61,832 nucleotides of DNA from JAKFEE01 sp036675815 (GCA_036675815.1 JAKFEE010000060.1:1-61832), one strand, 5' to 3'; shown: positions 1-8,568, counted from the stretch's first letter. The notes: a model not told the origin generated them from the letters alone. Numbers and translations are program-made.

Positions 1-585
1 GCAGCCGATGCCGCCGCCCCGGCCGACCAGCCGGCGCCGGCCCTGGCGGCCGCGCCCGCGGCGCCGGCCAAGACCGGCAGCGGCAGCGTCTTCGATCAGT
101 ACTACGCCCACACCAGCGCCGAGGTGCTGGCGCTGATCACCCCCGACGCCGACGCCGAGGCGGTGCCGGCCGCCGACGCCCCGGCGGCGCCCGGTGCCGC
201 CCCCGTCGGGCAGAAGGGCGCGCCGCTGGGCAAGGAGCCCGCCGCCTACGACAACATCGACCGTATCCTGATCTACGCCTTCGACGAGGCCCATGACGTC
301 GACATTGACGGCCATCGCAGCGAGGTGCTGGTCGACGCCCTGCGGCGCAGCAAGACAGCGGTCGAGGACGACACCCGGGTGGTGCTGTTCGACGGCGACA
401 ACCTGTCGCTGTCGGTGATGTCGCTGGGCCAGGACGTGGTGATGATCGATCTCGACCTCGTCTACGGCAACACCACGCGCAATCCCTACGACGTGCCCGT
501 GCAGCGGCTGGCGGTGGCCGACCACAAGCAGATCCAGTTGCTGGGCATGATCACCGGCGCCGAACTGCTCGACACCCTCACATAA
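1..585 (+). CDS. Hypothetical protein, 3' part only
   Basis: The reading frame is open from the first base of the window, so the true start lies outside. About 194 residues are visible. The first half is low-complexity Ala/Pro-rich sequence. The second half, from about residue 80, looks like a folded acidic domain with alternating hydrophobic strands (for example ILIYAFDEAHDVDIDG and VVMIDLDLVYG). I do not recognise a family. The TAA stop lies inside the AT-rich edge of the repeat that bounds the neighbouring transposase gene, so the original C-terminus may have been replaced. Codon use is strongly GC-rich like the bulk of the window. The frame is likely real; function is unknown. Confidence 0.6.
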   Translation, partial: AADAAAPADQPAPALAAAPAAPAKTGSGSVFDQYYAHTSAEVLALITPDADAEAVPAADAPAAPGAAPVGQKGAPLGKEPAAYDNIDRILIYAFDEAHDVDIDGHRSEVLVDALRRSKTAVEDDTRVVLFDGDNLSLSVMSLGQDVVMIDLDLVYGNTTRNPYDVPVQRLAVADHKQIQLLGMITGAELLDTLT

Positions 586-615
586 TCGCATAATCGGGGA
601 CAGACCACGGTTTCA
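582..615. repeat. Left boundary repeat of the RAYT element
   Basis: The core TAATCGGGGACAGACCACGG followed by TTTC is a slightly diverged, inverted copy of the motif that recurs on the other side of the transposase gene, where the plus strand reads GAAACCGGGGTCTGACCCCG then ATTATT. The RAYT gene's stop codon falls within this repeat, and so does the stop codon of the gene to its left. Confidence 0.7.
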
Positions 616-1329
616 GCCGGCCGCATCCGCCGGCGCCGGCCCCCGCGGCTTGCGCGGCCGCCCCGGTTTGCCCGGCGTCACCCGCCGCCCCAGCAGCGCC
701 GCCACCTCCTCGGCGAAGCGCGCCGTGCCCAGCGCGAAATTGCCGTTGGTGGCGCGGCGGATGTCATCGGCCAGTCCCGGCGCCGGCGCGTGGCCGAACA
801 GCGCGCGATAGCTGGCCTGCCGACTCGCCGCATCCGGCCCCAGCGCCCGATAGAGCGCATGCGGGGCGACCACGGCGTCGGCGTCGCCCTGGGCATTGGC
901 GCGATGGCTCGACCAGCGATAGGCGGCCGGATGCGCCACCATGCCGGCGCGCACCGGATTCAATTCGATATAGCGCTGGCAGGCCAGCAGATAGTCGTCG
1001 GCCTCGATCAGGCAGGAGCGATAGCGCCCCTCCCACAAGGTGCCGCTGCGCCGATGGGTGCGGTTGAAGTACTGCACGTAGCGCTGGCCCAGCGCCTTCA
1101 TCATGGCCGCCGGCGCCGCGCCACGCCGGGCGCTGAGCAGCAGATGGACGTGGTTGGTCATCACCACATAGGCATGGACGCGGCAGCCGCTGTCGCCGGC
1201 ATAGGCGGCCAACCAGTCGAGATAGAACCCGTAGTCCTCGTCGGCGACGAAGCAGACCTGCCGGTTGTTGCCGCGCTGGATCACATGCAGCGGCACGTCC
1301 GGCAGGGTCAGGCGGGGGCGGCGTGGCAT
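613..1329 (-). CDS. REP-associated tyrosine transposase (RAYT, Y1/IS200-like)
   Basis: The 238-residue protein has the layout of the single-domain Y1 HUH family. A conserved N-terminus is followed by MTNHVHLLL (metal-binding HVH at residues 60-62) and a helix GQRYVQYFN containing the probable nucleophilic tyrosine (Tyr84 is the best candidate), then GTLWEGRYRS, typical of RAYTs. The last 60 residues are basic and Pro/Ala-rich. A GGAGG ribosome-binding site precedes the ATG. RAYTs are domesticated single-copy relatives of IS200/IS605 transposases that act on short palindromes, and this gene is bracketed by such palindromes. No second transposase gene or IS ends are visible. The family call is secure; current activity cannot be judged. 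Confidence 0.9.
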   Translation of the reverse strand: MPRRPRLTLPDVPLHVIQRGNNRQVCFVADEDYGFYLDWLAAYAGDSGCRVHAYVVMTNHVHLLLSARRGAAPAAMMKALGQRYVQYFNRTHRRSGTLWEGRYRSCLIEADDYLLACQRYIELNPVRAGMVAHPAAYRWSSHRANAQGDADAVVAPHALYRALGPDAASRQASYRALFGHAPAPGLADDIRRATNGNFALGTARFAEEVAALLGRRVTPGKPGRPRKPRGPAPADAAG

Positions 1330-1495
1330 GGCGGCCTCCGGTCGCGGGTCACCGCCGCAGCCTAACCGAGACCGCTGGCCGTTCCCCTATGCCTTCGGTC
1401 GCCTATGCCCTTCGCGTCCCGCCTTCCCACGCCATTCCGCCGGCCGGGGCCATGAGACACGGATGAACACGGATGCGATGGATGAACCCGGCTGT

Positions 1496-1645
1496 GAACC
1501 GTGGTCTGAAACCGGGGTCTGAAACCGTGGTCTCGATTATTTGAAACCGGGGTCTGACCCCGATTATTCGATTATTCTGTGACCCCGATTATTCTGAAAC
1601 CGGGGTCTTGAAACCGGGGTCTGACCCCGATTATTCTCGATTATT
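1496..1645. repeat. Cluster of RAYT-type palindromic repeats
   Basis: At least five partial or complete copies of GAAACCGGGGTCT, often continued as GACCCCGATTATT, follow one another head to tail: near 1496, 1508, 1521, 1543, 1596 and 1610. The core GGGGTC-T-GACCCC is a near-perfect palindrome (1550-1562, 1617-1628), and other copies are truncated to one arm. All are inverted relative to the single copy on the far side of the transposase gene. The stretch between the transposase start and this cluster (1330-1495) holds no gene I can support. Confidence 0.75.
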
Positions 1646-1649
1646 CTTG

Positions 1650-1690
1650 AGGAAAAAGAAAAGACCCCCAACGTCGAAACGCCGGGGGTC
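1650..1690 (-). terminator. Rho-independent terminator of the RTX surface-protein gene
   Basis: On the minus strand, GACCCCC and GGGGGTC form a 7-bp GC stem (1684-1690 with 1663-1669) that is immediately followed by TTTTCTTTTT. It lies about 60 bases past the stop codon of the surface-protein gene, as expected for an intrinsic terminator of a strongly expressed gene. Confidence 0.85.
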
Positions 1691-1701
1691 CTCAAGGCTT
1701 T

Positions 1702-1742
1702 TACCGGCGCACCCCCCGCCGAAGCGAGGGGTGTCTCCGGTA
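1702..1742. other. Second hairpin in the 3' untranslated region
   Basis: TACCGG pairs with CCGGTA at the outside, and CACCCC pairs with GGGGTG inside, giving a long interrupted stem directly between the surface-protein stop codon and the T-tracted terminator. It has no U-tract of its own. It may protect the mRNA 3' end; this is inference. Confidence 0.5.
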
Positions 1743-1748
1743 AGGAGA

Positions 1749-4496
1749 TTAGGCGAAGGTAAAGTCGCCGGCAACCGCCTCGCTGAGTGTCGTAAGACCG
1801 GTAACGCCCGTCAGCGTGATCAGGAAGTCATCGGCGGCGTTGGCGGTCAAATCACCCGCGCCGTAGATGTACGTGTTGCCACTATCCTCGAAGAAGACGA
1901 CTTCCCCGTCCGCAATGTCGGTGCCGTCAGCCGCAACCGCCACCAGCTTTTCAGCCAGCGTGTTGTCGTCGGCGTGGAACGTCACCTTGCCACCAGCCGA
2001 AACCTCGACGTCCGTGGCCGCGGCAGTACCAGCGGTCCCCGACGCTCCCGCCACAGCATCCGTCGCATCGAGGCGAACAGTGTCATCGGCGGCGGCAAAG
2101 TCCATGATGACGTCAGCAGTTGCCGCAGCATCGCCGCTGTCCAGCGCGCCGGTCCCGGTCGCAAACACGAAGATGTCGTCACCGGCGCCACCGGTCAGGA
2201 CGTCCGCGCCAGTACCACCGGTCAGAATGTCGGCATCGCCACCACCGTTGATGGTGTCAGCATTGTTGCTACCCGTAACCGTATCTGCATAGTCGCCGCC
2301 AGTAACGGTCGCCTTAGCAATCCCGGTCAAATTGGAGACGTCAATGTTGTTCATCAGACCTGCGGCACCAACGATGGTCTGGCTTGCGCCAGCGACACCG
2401 GCGTCCAAAGAGATGCTGACGGTCGTCGTTTCGTCACCGGTAATGCCGGAAAGATCCAAAGAGGTACCGTCCATTTGCACGACGCTGAAGTCATTGCCGA
2501 AGGCGGTGTAGGTCTCGCCAGACAGCTGGCTTGCAGCAAACGTAGCTGCACCAGTGAGCTCGATTGCTTCAACATTCGAGATGGCGATCGTGTTACTGGA
2601 CAGATCGACCGCACCGACGACGAGAACGTCACCGCCTGCACCACCGTCAACAGTGAAGTCTTCGGCAGCGGCATTGATGGTGTCCGCGCCAGAACCGCCC
2701 GTCACCTTCAACAGGTTCGCGGACACGGTTGCGGTCAACGCACCAGTTAGCGCGGCTGCATTCACTTCCTGCGCAGTAGCTGCCGTGAGGACGAGATCAT
2801 TGGCACCAGCCACGTTCACGACGGTGGTCGCAGCACCGGTGAGGTTAGTGACAGTGGCGACACCATCTACATCATCAGCGGCCAATGCACTGGTATTCAG
2901 GTTGACCGTCTCAAACTCGCCAACGGTGACGGTTTCGGTGGTTTGATCCGCTGCCAGCGACAGATTCAGTACGTCGCCGGTCACTGCGGTCGTCTCGCCG
3001 CGGTCAATTGTCAGAGCACCAGCGTCGGTCGACAGGGTAACGTTGGCGTTATTGGCAACCGTGTAGGTGGCAGCGTCAGCAGCAGCAATATCGATGCTGT
3101 CGGTTGCGATATCGTTCAGAACTGCACTGCCGCCCGTGCCGGCGATCCTCAGGGTCGAAGTACCGGTCGAGCTGTCGGTCACGGTGCGACCATCAAAAGC
3201 CGCGGCCGTACCGGCGACGGTCACGTTCTGGTCGCCCGTCAGGGTGACGGTGCCATCGGTAGTCAACACGCCATCGCCAACCGTTACCGTCTTGGCAGCT
3301 ACGGTGTTGTCAAGTGTCACTGCCGAGAAGCCTTGGCCAAGGGCAGCCAAGTTGGCGGCAAGAGCGGCTCCAGCACCTTCCAGAACGATGGTTGCGGTGG
3401 AATCAGCGGCTGTAGCGACACCATCGAGGGTCAACGTGGTCGCCGAACCGGTGTAGACGCTCGCGTTCTTCTGGATGTTGCTCGCGGCGAGCGTGGTCAC
3501 GCCGGTGCCCGCTGCAATGCTGACGCCTTTCGAGCCGTCGACATCGGTCACGGAAATTGCGCCAGCGCTGCTCCAAGCGTTCGGAGCGGCCTCGTTATTC
3601 AGCGTGACTTTACCGTTCGTCACATTCGCCGCATTGAACGTAACGGTCGAATCGGCAGCGGCGGTCACGTTGACCGACTCAACGTTCTGTATCTTCGTGT
3701 TAGTCGGCATCGTGCTGATCACGATGTCCATGACGTCCGCGTCAGTGGTCGAGCTATCGATGACGAGGTCACCGGCACTGAAGCTATCCTCGGTCGTAGC
3801 ATCGAACGTATCGCTACCATCCGTACCGACGAGCACGTCCGCATCCGCACCGGTCGTGAGCGTGAAGGTCTCGCCGACGGGGGCGTCCGGCGGCACCAGC
3901 GTCGTGAACAGCGCGCCGACCTCCTGGCTGGCGCCGGCCGTCACCTCTTCCGCGGTCGCGGCGCGGCCGAGGGCGCCCTGGTAGACCAGGATGGTGTTGA
4001 TGGTGCCTTCGGTGGTGGTGACGTATTCACCCGACAGGGTCACCGCCGAGGAGATGGCGCCGACCGGGGTGCCGGCGTCGAGCAGCGACACCCAATAGGC
4101 CTTGCCCTCGGCGTCGGCGGCGCGGCCCAGGGTGTTCTGGTAGATGGCGTCGACGATCTGCTCGCTGGTCAGGCCGTTGTAGGTGGCCGTGTACTCGGGC
4201 TGGTTCGACATCAGGGTGCCGATGTCGGCAACCGACCAGCCCTGGTTGACGGCGAGGTCGACCCAGTACGACAGGCCGGCGGCATCGGGAATGCGGTTGA
4301 AGTAGGCGTCGTAGAGGCGGGCCACCTGGGCGGCCTGCTGGCCGGCGGCGGAGGCGAGGACCTCGGCGCCGACTTCGGCCTGGGTCTTGGTGCCGAGGTC
4401 GAGGGCGCTGATGTAGGCGTCCTGATTCGCGGCCGCATAGGTCGAACCGAACAGGTTCTGCAGCAGGCCGGAAACGAATTCCGAATTGGTTGCCAT
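1749..4496 (-). CDS. DUF4214/RTX surface protein, S-layer-like
   Basis: The 915-residue protein has two DUF4214-type repeats near the N-terminus (YDAYFNR...GLSYWVD, residues 62-80, and YQNTLGR...GKAYWVS, 119-137). A long Thr/Ala/Val/Asp-rich beta-sandwich-like middle follows. At about 725-777 there are nonapeptide RTX repeats (GGTGADVLTGGAGDDIFVF) that bind calcium in this family. There is no Sec signal peptide, and the C-terminus ends in the hydrophobic TFA, as in type I-secreted proteins. I chose the ATG giving MATNSEF; an upstream in-frame ATG gives an implausible N-terminus. Very few Cys, Lys or His residues fit an S-layer or adhesin. No type I transporter genes lie nearby. It could instead be a secreted adhesin; the S-layer role is inferred. 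Confidence 0.8.
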   Translation of the reverse strand: MATNSEFVSGLLQNLFGSTYAAANQDAYISALDLGTKTQAEVGAEVLASAAGQQAAQVARLYDAYFNRIPDAAGLSYWVDLAVNQGWSVADIGTLMSNQPEYTATYNGLTSEQIVDAIYQNTLGRAADAEGKAYWVSLLDAGTPVGAISSAVTLSGEYVTTTEGTINTILVYQGALGRAATAEEVTAGASQEVGALFTTLVPPDAPVGETFTLTTGADADVLVGTDGSDTFDATTEDSFSAGDLVIDSSTTDADVMDIVISTMPTNTKIQNVESVNVTAAADSTVTFNAANVTNGKVTLNNEAAPNAWSSAGAISVTDVDGSKGVSIAAGTGVTTLAASNIQKNASVYTGSATTLTLDGVATAADSTATIVLEGAGAALAANLAALGQGFSAVTLDNTVAAKTVTVGDGVLTTDGTVTLTGDQNVTVAGTAAAFDGRTVTDSSTGTSTLRIAGTGGSAVLNDIATDSIDIAAADAATYTVANNANVTLSTDAGALTIDRGETTAVTGDVLNLSLAADQTTETVTVGEFETVNLNTSALAADDVDGVATVTNLTGAATTVVNVAGANDLVLTAATAQEVNAAALTGALTATVSANLLKVTGGSGADTINAAAEDFTVDGGAGGDVLVVGAVDLSSNTIAISNVEAIELTGAATFAASQLSGETYTAFGNDFSVVQMDGTSLDLSGITGDETTTVSISLDAGVAGASQTIVGAAGLMNNIDVSNLTGIAKATVTGGDYADTVTGSNNADTINGGGDADILTGGTGADVLTGGAGDDIFVFATGTGALDSGDAAATADVIMDFAAADDTVRLDATDAVAGASGTAGTAAATDVEVSAGGKVTFHADDNTLAEKLVAVAADGTDIADGEVVFFEDSGNTYIYGAGDLTANAADDFLITLTGVTGLTTLSEAVAGDFTFA

Positions 4497-4524
4497 CGGA
4501 TGATCATCCCTGATGTTGGTTAAA

Positions 4525-4552
4525 CCCGACCGCCCCCAAAAAGAAGGTCGGG
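4525..4552 (-). other. Stem-loop in the leader of the RTX surface-protein gene
   Basis: CCCGACC (4525-4531) pairs perfectly with GGTCGGG (4546-4552) about 30-55 bases upstream of the chosen ATG. A TTGACG hexamer on the minus strand (4593-4598) could be its -35 element, but no convincing -10 follows at normal spacing. A structured 5' leader would suit a highly expressed surface-layer mRNA. Confidence 0.4.
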
Positions 4553-4687
4553 GCGTGTACAGCAAAAATACAAAACATCATCGATAGGGGTACGTCAACA
4601 ATCTTTCGTCACGGGTTGTGTGGCTTTTGAGGCACTGTGGCGCGAATGCGACAGGGCCTGGCGATACAATGGCCGAGGTTGCGGGCT

Positions 4688-4716
4688 TTGCCCGGGCGCC
4701 GAAGGGGCGCTAGAGT
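4688..4716 (+). promoter_or_regulatory. Candidate sigma-70 promoter for the FkbM gene
   Basis: TTGCCC and TAGAGT are separated by exactly 17 bases and lie about 40 bases upstream of the start codon. The -10 context GCTAGAGTG is a common form in GC-rich alphaproteobacteria. Called by eye only. Confidence 0.45.
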
Positions 4717-4757
4717 GCGGCGCGAGGCCGCTTGGGGGACGACACGGTGACGATGGG

Positions 4758-5789
4758 ATGGGGACGATGATCTCGTATGCGCAGAATTTCGAGGACGTCA
4801 TGCTGGCGCGGGCGCTGGCCGGCACCGAGGGCGGCTTCTACATCGACGTCGGCGCCTGGCAGCCGGTGCTCGATTCGGTGACCAATCATTTCTATCAGGC
4901 GGGGTGGTCGGGGATAAACATCGAGCCCGAGCCGGCGAGCTTCGCCATGCTGGCGGCGGCGCGGCCGCGCGACGTCAACCTGGCGGTGGCGGTGGGGGCG
5001 CGCGAGGAAGAGCGCGCCCTGCACGTGGTCGCCGACACCGGGCTGTCGCGCCTGGCCGGCGACGAGGCCGGCGGCGATGATTCGGGCGGCCTAGGGGGGG
5101 GCGAATCGGGCGCGGCGACGGCGGTGCGCACCACCACCCTGGCCCGCATCTGCGAGGCGCATGTGGGGGGGCGCCCCATCGACTTCCTCAAGATCGACGT
5201 CGAGGGCTGGGAGGCGCAGGTGATCGCCGGCGCCGACTGGCGGCGCTGGCGGCCGCGCATCGTCGTCGTCGAGGCCACCCGCCCCAACAGCCCCGAGCCC
5301 GACTGGCACGGCTGGGAGCCGATGCTGCTCGACGCCGGCTATCGCTTCGTGTGGTTCGACGGCCTCAACCGCTTCTACATCCGCGCCGAGGAGCCGGCGC
5401 TGGCGGCGGCGTTCCAGGTGCCGCCCAACGTCTTCGACGATTTCCGCCTGAGCGGCACGGTGGCGGCCGAGGCCGAGGCCGACCGGCTGCGCGCCCACCT
5501 CGCCGAGCTCACCGCCCGCCTCGACGACCAGGCCGCCGCCTATCGGGCGATGGCGGCCAAGGCCGAGGCCGAGTGGCAGGAGGGCGAGGAACTGCGCCGG
5601 CGCCTCGACGCCGACACCGGGGCGCTGCGCCAGCGCCTCGACGCCCAATGGCGGGCGGCTGAAGAGCTGCGCCGGCGCCTCGACGCCGAATGGCGGGCGG
5701 GCGAGGACTGCCGGGCGCGGCTGGCGGCGGTGCTCGACTCGCGGAGCTGGCGCTACACGGCGCCGCTGCGCCGCCTCGGCGTCGGCTGA
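4758..5789 (+). CDS. FkbM-family SAM-dependent methyltransferase with coiled-coil tail
   Basis: Residues 1-220 form an FkbM methyltransferase domain: SYAQNFEDVML at the N-terminus, the SAM-binding FYIDVGAWQP segment, IEPEPASF, and the conserved FLKIDVEGWE late in the fold. FkbM enzymes O-methylate sugars and small molecules, and they are frequent in polysaccharide loci. From about residue 235 the protein becomes a charged coiled coil of Arg/Glu/Ala heptads, including two close copies of ELRRRLDA and WRA. It ends in DSRSWRYTAPLRR, a motif seen at the C-termini of several surface-polysaccharide glycosyltransferases and methyltransferases. The start is either this ATG or one three codons downstream (4767). 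It is transcribed away from the RTX gene. The sugar substrate cannot be told. Confidence 0.8.
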   Translation: MGTMISYAQNFEDVMLARALAGTEGGFYIDVGAWQPVLDSVTNHFYQAGWSGINIEPEPASFAMLAAARPRDVNLAVAVGAREEERALHVVADTGLSRLAGDEAGGDDSGGLGGGESGAATAVRTTTLARICEAHVGGRPIDFLKIDVEGWEAQVIAGADWRRWRPRIVVVEATRPNSPEPDWHGWEPMLLDAGYRFVWFDGLNRFYIRAEEPALAAAFQVPPNVFDDFRLSGTVAAEAEADRLRAHLAELTARLDDQAAAYRAMAAKAEAEWQEGEELRRRLDADTGALRQRLDAQWRAAEELRRRLDAEWRAGEDCRARLAAVLDSRSWRYTAPLRRLGVG

Positions 5790-5800
5790 GGCGCCTTTTC

Positions 5801-5904
5801 CGTCACCCCCGCGGAAGCGGGGGTCCATTTTGGGGCCGCACAGCACCCGAGCCACCGAACGTCGTGCGGTTCAGCGATGGATTCCCGCTTGCGCGGGAAT
5901 GACG
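5801..5904. repeat. BIME-like pair of inverted palindromes
   Basis: Two REP-like units lie in opposite orientation. ACCCCCGC-GGAA-GCGGGGGT (5805-5824) is followed about 55 bases later by ATTCCCGC-TTGC-GCGGGAAT (5881-5900). Both have perfect 8-bp arms and share the outer frame CGTCA...TCCAT. They fill the gap between two convergent genes. The same family occurs near 36.6 kb and 47 kb. Confidence 0.8.
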
Positions 5905-5910
5905 AAGCAA

Positions 5911-8565
5911 CTAACCGCCGTCGGCGCCGGTGAGCGGGCGTTGGGCGAGCAGGCCGCGCACCAGGCCTTCGAGGCGGCGCGACAGCACCCGCCAGTCGAT
6001 CTCGGCGAGATGGGCCTGCTGGCGCGCCACCACGGCGGCGCGCTCGTCCGGGTCGGCGGCAAGGCGCAGCAGGGTGTCGGCGATGCTGTCGGGATCGAGG
6101 CCCTTGGTGGTGACGACGATGCCGGCGAGATCGGCGAAGATCGGCAGCGGCGTGCACACGATCGGCCGATGCGCCGCCAGCCCCATCTTGATCGCCGCCG
6201 AGGCCGATTCGGAAGTGTTCTGGTAGGGATAGGCGAGGATGTCGCAGGCGGTGAGCAGCGCCCGCGCCGTGCCGCGCTCGAGGAAATCGGTGATCAGCAG
6301 CACGTTGCCGGCGAGGCCGAGCTCCTCGATGCGGTGGCGGGCATGGGCGATGGCGCCGGCCGACCATTCGTTGGGATAGGCGGCGTTGACCAGCAGCAGC
6401 AGGGTGTCGGGGCGCGCGGCCAGGATGCGCGGCATCGCCTCGATCAGCTCGAACAGGCCCTTGTGGGCGAAGAAGAAGCCGAAGGAGCCGATGACCGTGC
6501 CGTAGTGCCCAAGCCCCAGCGCCGCGCGCGCCGCCGCCGCCGGCGTCTCGGGCGGGCAGTCGGCACCCAGCGGGAACAGGGTGACGTTGGCGACCAGGCC
6601 CCACTCCTTGAGGCGGTTCACGTCATCGAGCTGGTGGACGAGGATGCGGTCGCACTTTGCCAGGGCGCCGGCGATCACCCGCAGGCTCATGTAGGGCGAG
6701 CCGGGATCGGGATCCCTGGTGCGGTGCAAGGTGACGACGACCACCTTGCCGCGCGCCTTCAGCGCCTCGATCAGCGCGCCGAAGGCCGGCACCTCGAAGA
6801 ACTCGGTGTGGAACTGCAGGACCACGGCGTCGGCGTCGCCGACATGGTCGAGGATGCCCACCGCCGAGCGGTCCCAGCAGCGGACGACGCGGCTGCCGTC
6901 CTCCCAGAACTCGCCGGGCCAGTTGGCCAGCACGGTGACGTCGACGGCGTCGCCCAAGCCGGAGATCAGGTCCTTGGAATATTCGGCGATGCCGCAGCGG
7001 CTGTTGTAGGTGGACACCCAGGCCAGGCGCAGCGGCGTTTCGCCGCGCGTCGCCGGCAGCCGCTCGACGAAATCGACCAGCCGGGCCGCCGCCGCATCCC
7101 AGGTCATGGTGGCGGCGCGCGCGCGGGCGGCGGCGACACGCGCGCCGAGCTCGGCGGCACCGCTTTGCGTCAGCGCCGCCAGGTGGCGCAGCTGCCCGGC
7201 GAGGTCGTCGGCCGACGGCTCCACCCACAAGGCATGTGGCACGCCGAGATGCGAGCCGGCGGGCGCGAAATGGAAGTCCAGCGGCCAGCTGTCGGCGGCA
7301 GTGCAGAAATCGGCGTGGCCGCCATGGGCGGTGGCGATCACCGGCAGCTCGAACAGCATGGCCTCGGCCATCGGCAGGCCGAAGCCCTCGCCGCGCGTCG
7401 GCAGCACCGCCACGTCGGCCTCGCCATAGAGCTCGAGGATGCGGGCGTGCGGCACGTCCTCATTGATGATCTCGACCGCCGCCAGATGCGCATCGGCGGC
7501 GCGCAACGCCGCCAACTGCTCGGGCACGTCGTTGTGCGGGTTGGGGAAGGTCTTGATGATCAGGCGCACCGGGTCGCCGGCGCGGAAGGCCTTGGCCCAC
7601 GCCGCCAGCAACACGTCGGCGCCCTTGCGCGGGAAACACGACGAGACGTGCAGGAAGGTCACCGGCTTGCCCGCCGGCCGCGGCGGCCGCCGGGCGGGGA
7701 CGGCGACATGGTCGACGCCGGCGCCGATGACGCCGATGGGCACGGCGACGCCGCTGTCGATCAGGCTCTTGCGCACGAACTCGCTGGCGACGACGACACC
7801 GTCGAGGTCGCGGTTGAACGCCGCCACCCAGTCGCGGTGGATGCAGCTCTCCTCCCAGAAGAAGAACAGCAGGTTGCGCTCGCCCTTCTGGTCGCCGGTG
7901 CGGATCGGCCAGGTGTTGCGCACCGAGACGAACGGCCGCGCCTCGGGGCCGCCGCGCCGCATCAGCGGCGTCAGGCCCAGCCGCTCGGCGGCGGGCGGGT
8001 TGGTGGCGTAGCCCTCCGAGGCCGTCGGGCTGACGGCGACGCGCCCGGGGAAGCGCCGCTCGAGGGCGAAGGCCAGATGGCGGTTGACGATGGCCAGGCT
8101 GTAGCTGCTGTCGGACGGCCCTTCCACCTGGAACAGCAGCGGCGCATCCGCCGGCAGCCGCGTCGCCCGGCGCGGCGCGGCGGGCAGCGCCGGGGGCACG
8201 CCGGCCTTGATGCGGGCCAGCTCGCTCTTGAGCAGGGCCAGGGCGTCGCGCGTCGCCGCGATCGCCAGCGCCGTCTGCTGCTGCGCGATCAGTTGGTCGT
8301 GAAACACCGCCCGGTGCAGGCGCAACACCAGCCGCTCGACGACGCCGAGCCCGAAGGGAAAGATGCGGCGCACTCGCGCCGGCAGCGCCGTGCGCGGCCG
8401 GCAGCGTTGCTGGAGCTGCTCGAGATGGGCGCAGAGCTCGGGCAGCACGCGGTCGAAGGCCTGGCGCTCGTCGCCCAGCCGCGGCAACGGCGGCGTGCTC
8501 CCCGCCAGGTCTCGCGCCTTCGCCAGCAAGGCCAGCGTGTCGACGCCGGCAAGTCCCTTCGTCAT
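5911..8565 (-). CDS. Two-module glycosyltransferase (tandem GT-B/GT4 domains)
   Basis: This 884-residue protein begins with about 120 residues of helical, probably coiled-coil sequence, then carries two consecutive GT-B folds. The first contains FLHVSSCFPRKGADVLL and the GT4 donor-site motif PTRGEGFGLPMAEAM. The second starts near residue 530 with LRLAWVSTYNSRCGIAEYSK and contains GSFGFFFAHKG and YPYQNTSESASAAIKMG. Such bifunctional enzymes usually add two different sugars to a growing chain. The gene lies three bases downstream of the ABC permease gene, so the two are probably co-translated with export. Donor and acceptor are unknown. The family assignment is strong; the role in O-antigen-like chain synthesis is inferred from context. 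Confidence 0.85.
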   Translation of the reverse strand: MTKGLAGVDTLALLAKARDLAGSTPPLPRLGDERQAFDRVLPELCAHLEQLQQRCRPRTALPARVRRIFPFGLGVVERLVLRLHRAVFHDQLIAQQQTALAIAATRDALALLKSELARIKAGVPPALPAAPRRATRLPADAPLLFQVEGPSDSSYSLAIVNRHLAFALERRFPGRVAVSPTASEGYATNPPAAERLGLTPLMRRGGPEARPFVSVRNTWPIRTGDQKGERNLLFFFWEESCIHRDWVAAFNRDLDGVVVASEFVRKSLIDSGVAVPIGVIGAGVDHVAVPARRPPRPAGKPVTFLHVSSCFPRKGADVLLAAWAKAFRAGDPVRLIIKTFPNPHNDVPEQLAALRAADAHLAAVEIINEDVPHARILELYGEADVAVLPTRGEGFGLPMAEAMLFELPVIATAHGGHADFCTAADSWPLDFHFAPAGSHLGVPHALWVEPSADDLAGQLRHLAALTQSGAAELGARVAAARARAATMTWDAAAARLVDFVERLPATRGETPLRLAWVSTYNSRCGIAEYSKDLISGLGDAVDVTVLANWPGEFWEDGSRVVRCWDRSAVGILDHVGDADAVVLQFHTEFFEVPAFGALIEALKARGKVVVVTLHRTRDPDPGSPYMSLRVIAGALAKCDRILVHQLDDVNRLKEWGLVANVTLFPLGADCPPETPAAAARAALGLGHYGTVIGSFGFFFAHKGLFELIEAMPRILAARPDTLLLLVNAAYPNEWSAGAIAHARHRIEELGLAGNVLLITDFLERGTARALLTACDILAYPYQNTSESASAAIKMGLAAHRPIVCTPLPIFADLAGIVVTTKGLDPDSIADTLLRLAADPDERAAVVARQQAHLAEIDWRVLSRRLEGLVRGLLAQRPLTGADGG

Positions 8566-8568
8566 CGG

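Noticed and set aside
1441..1495. Direct repeat of ACGGATGAACACGGATG-like text as a separate mobile element end
   Set aside because: It is a short, simple double occurrence of ACGGATG with no partner elsewhere in the window.
1496..1645. CRISPR-like array
   Set aside because: Copies are directly joined or separated by irregular short fragments of the same repeat, without unique equal-length spacers, and no cas genes are present.
2943..4523. 526-residue plus-strand frame opposite the RTX surface-protein gene
   Set aside because: Its Arg/Gly/Val-rich sequence is the mirror of the repeat-bearing real gene. It has no ribosome site and no recognisable motif.
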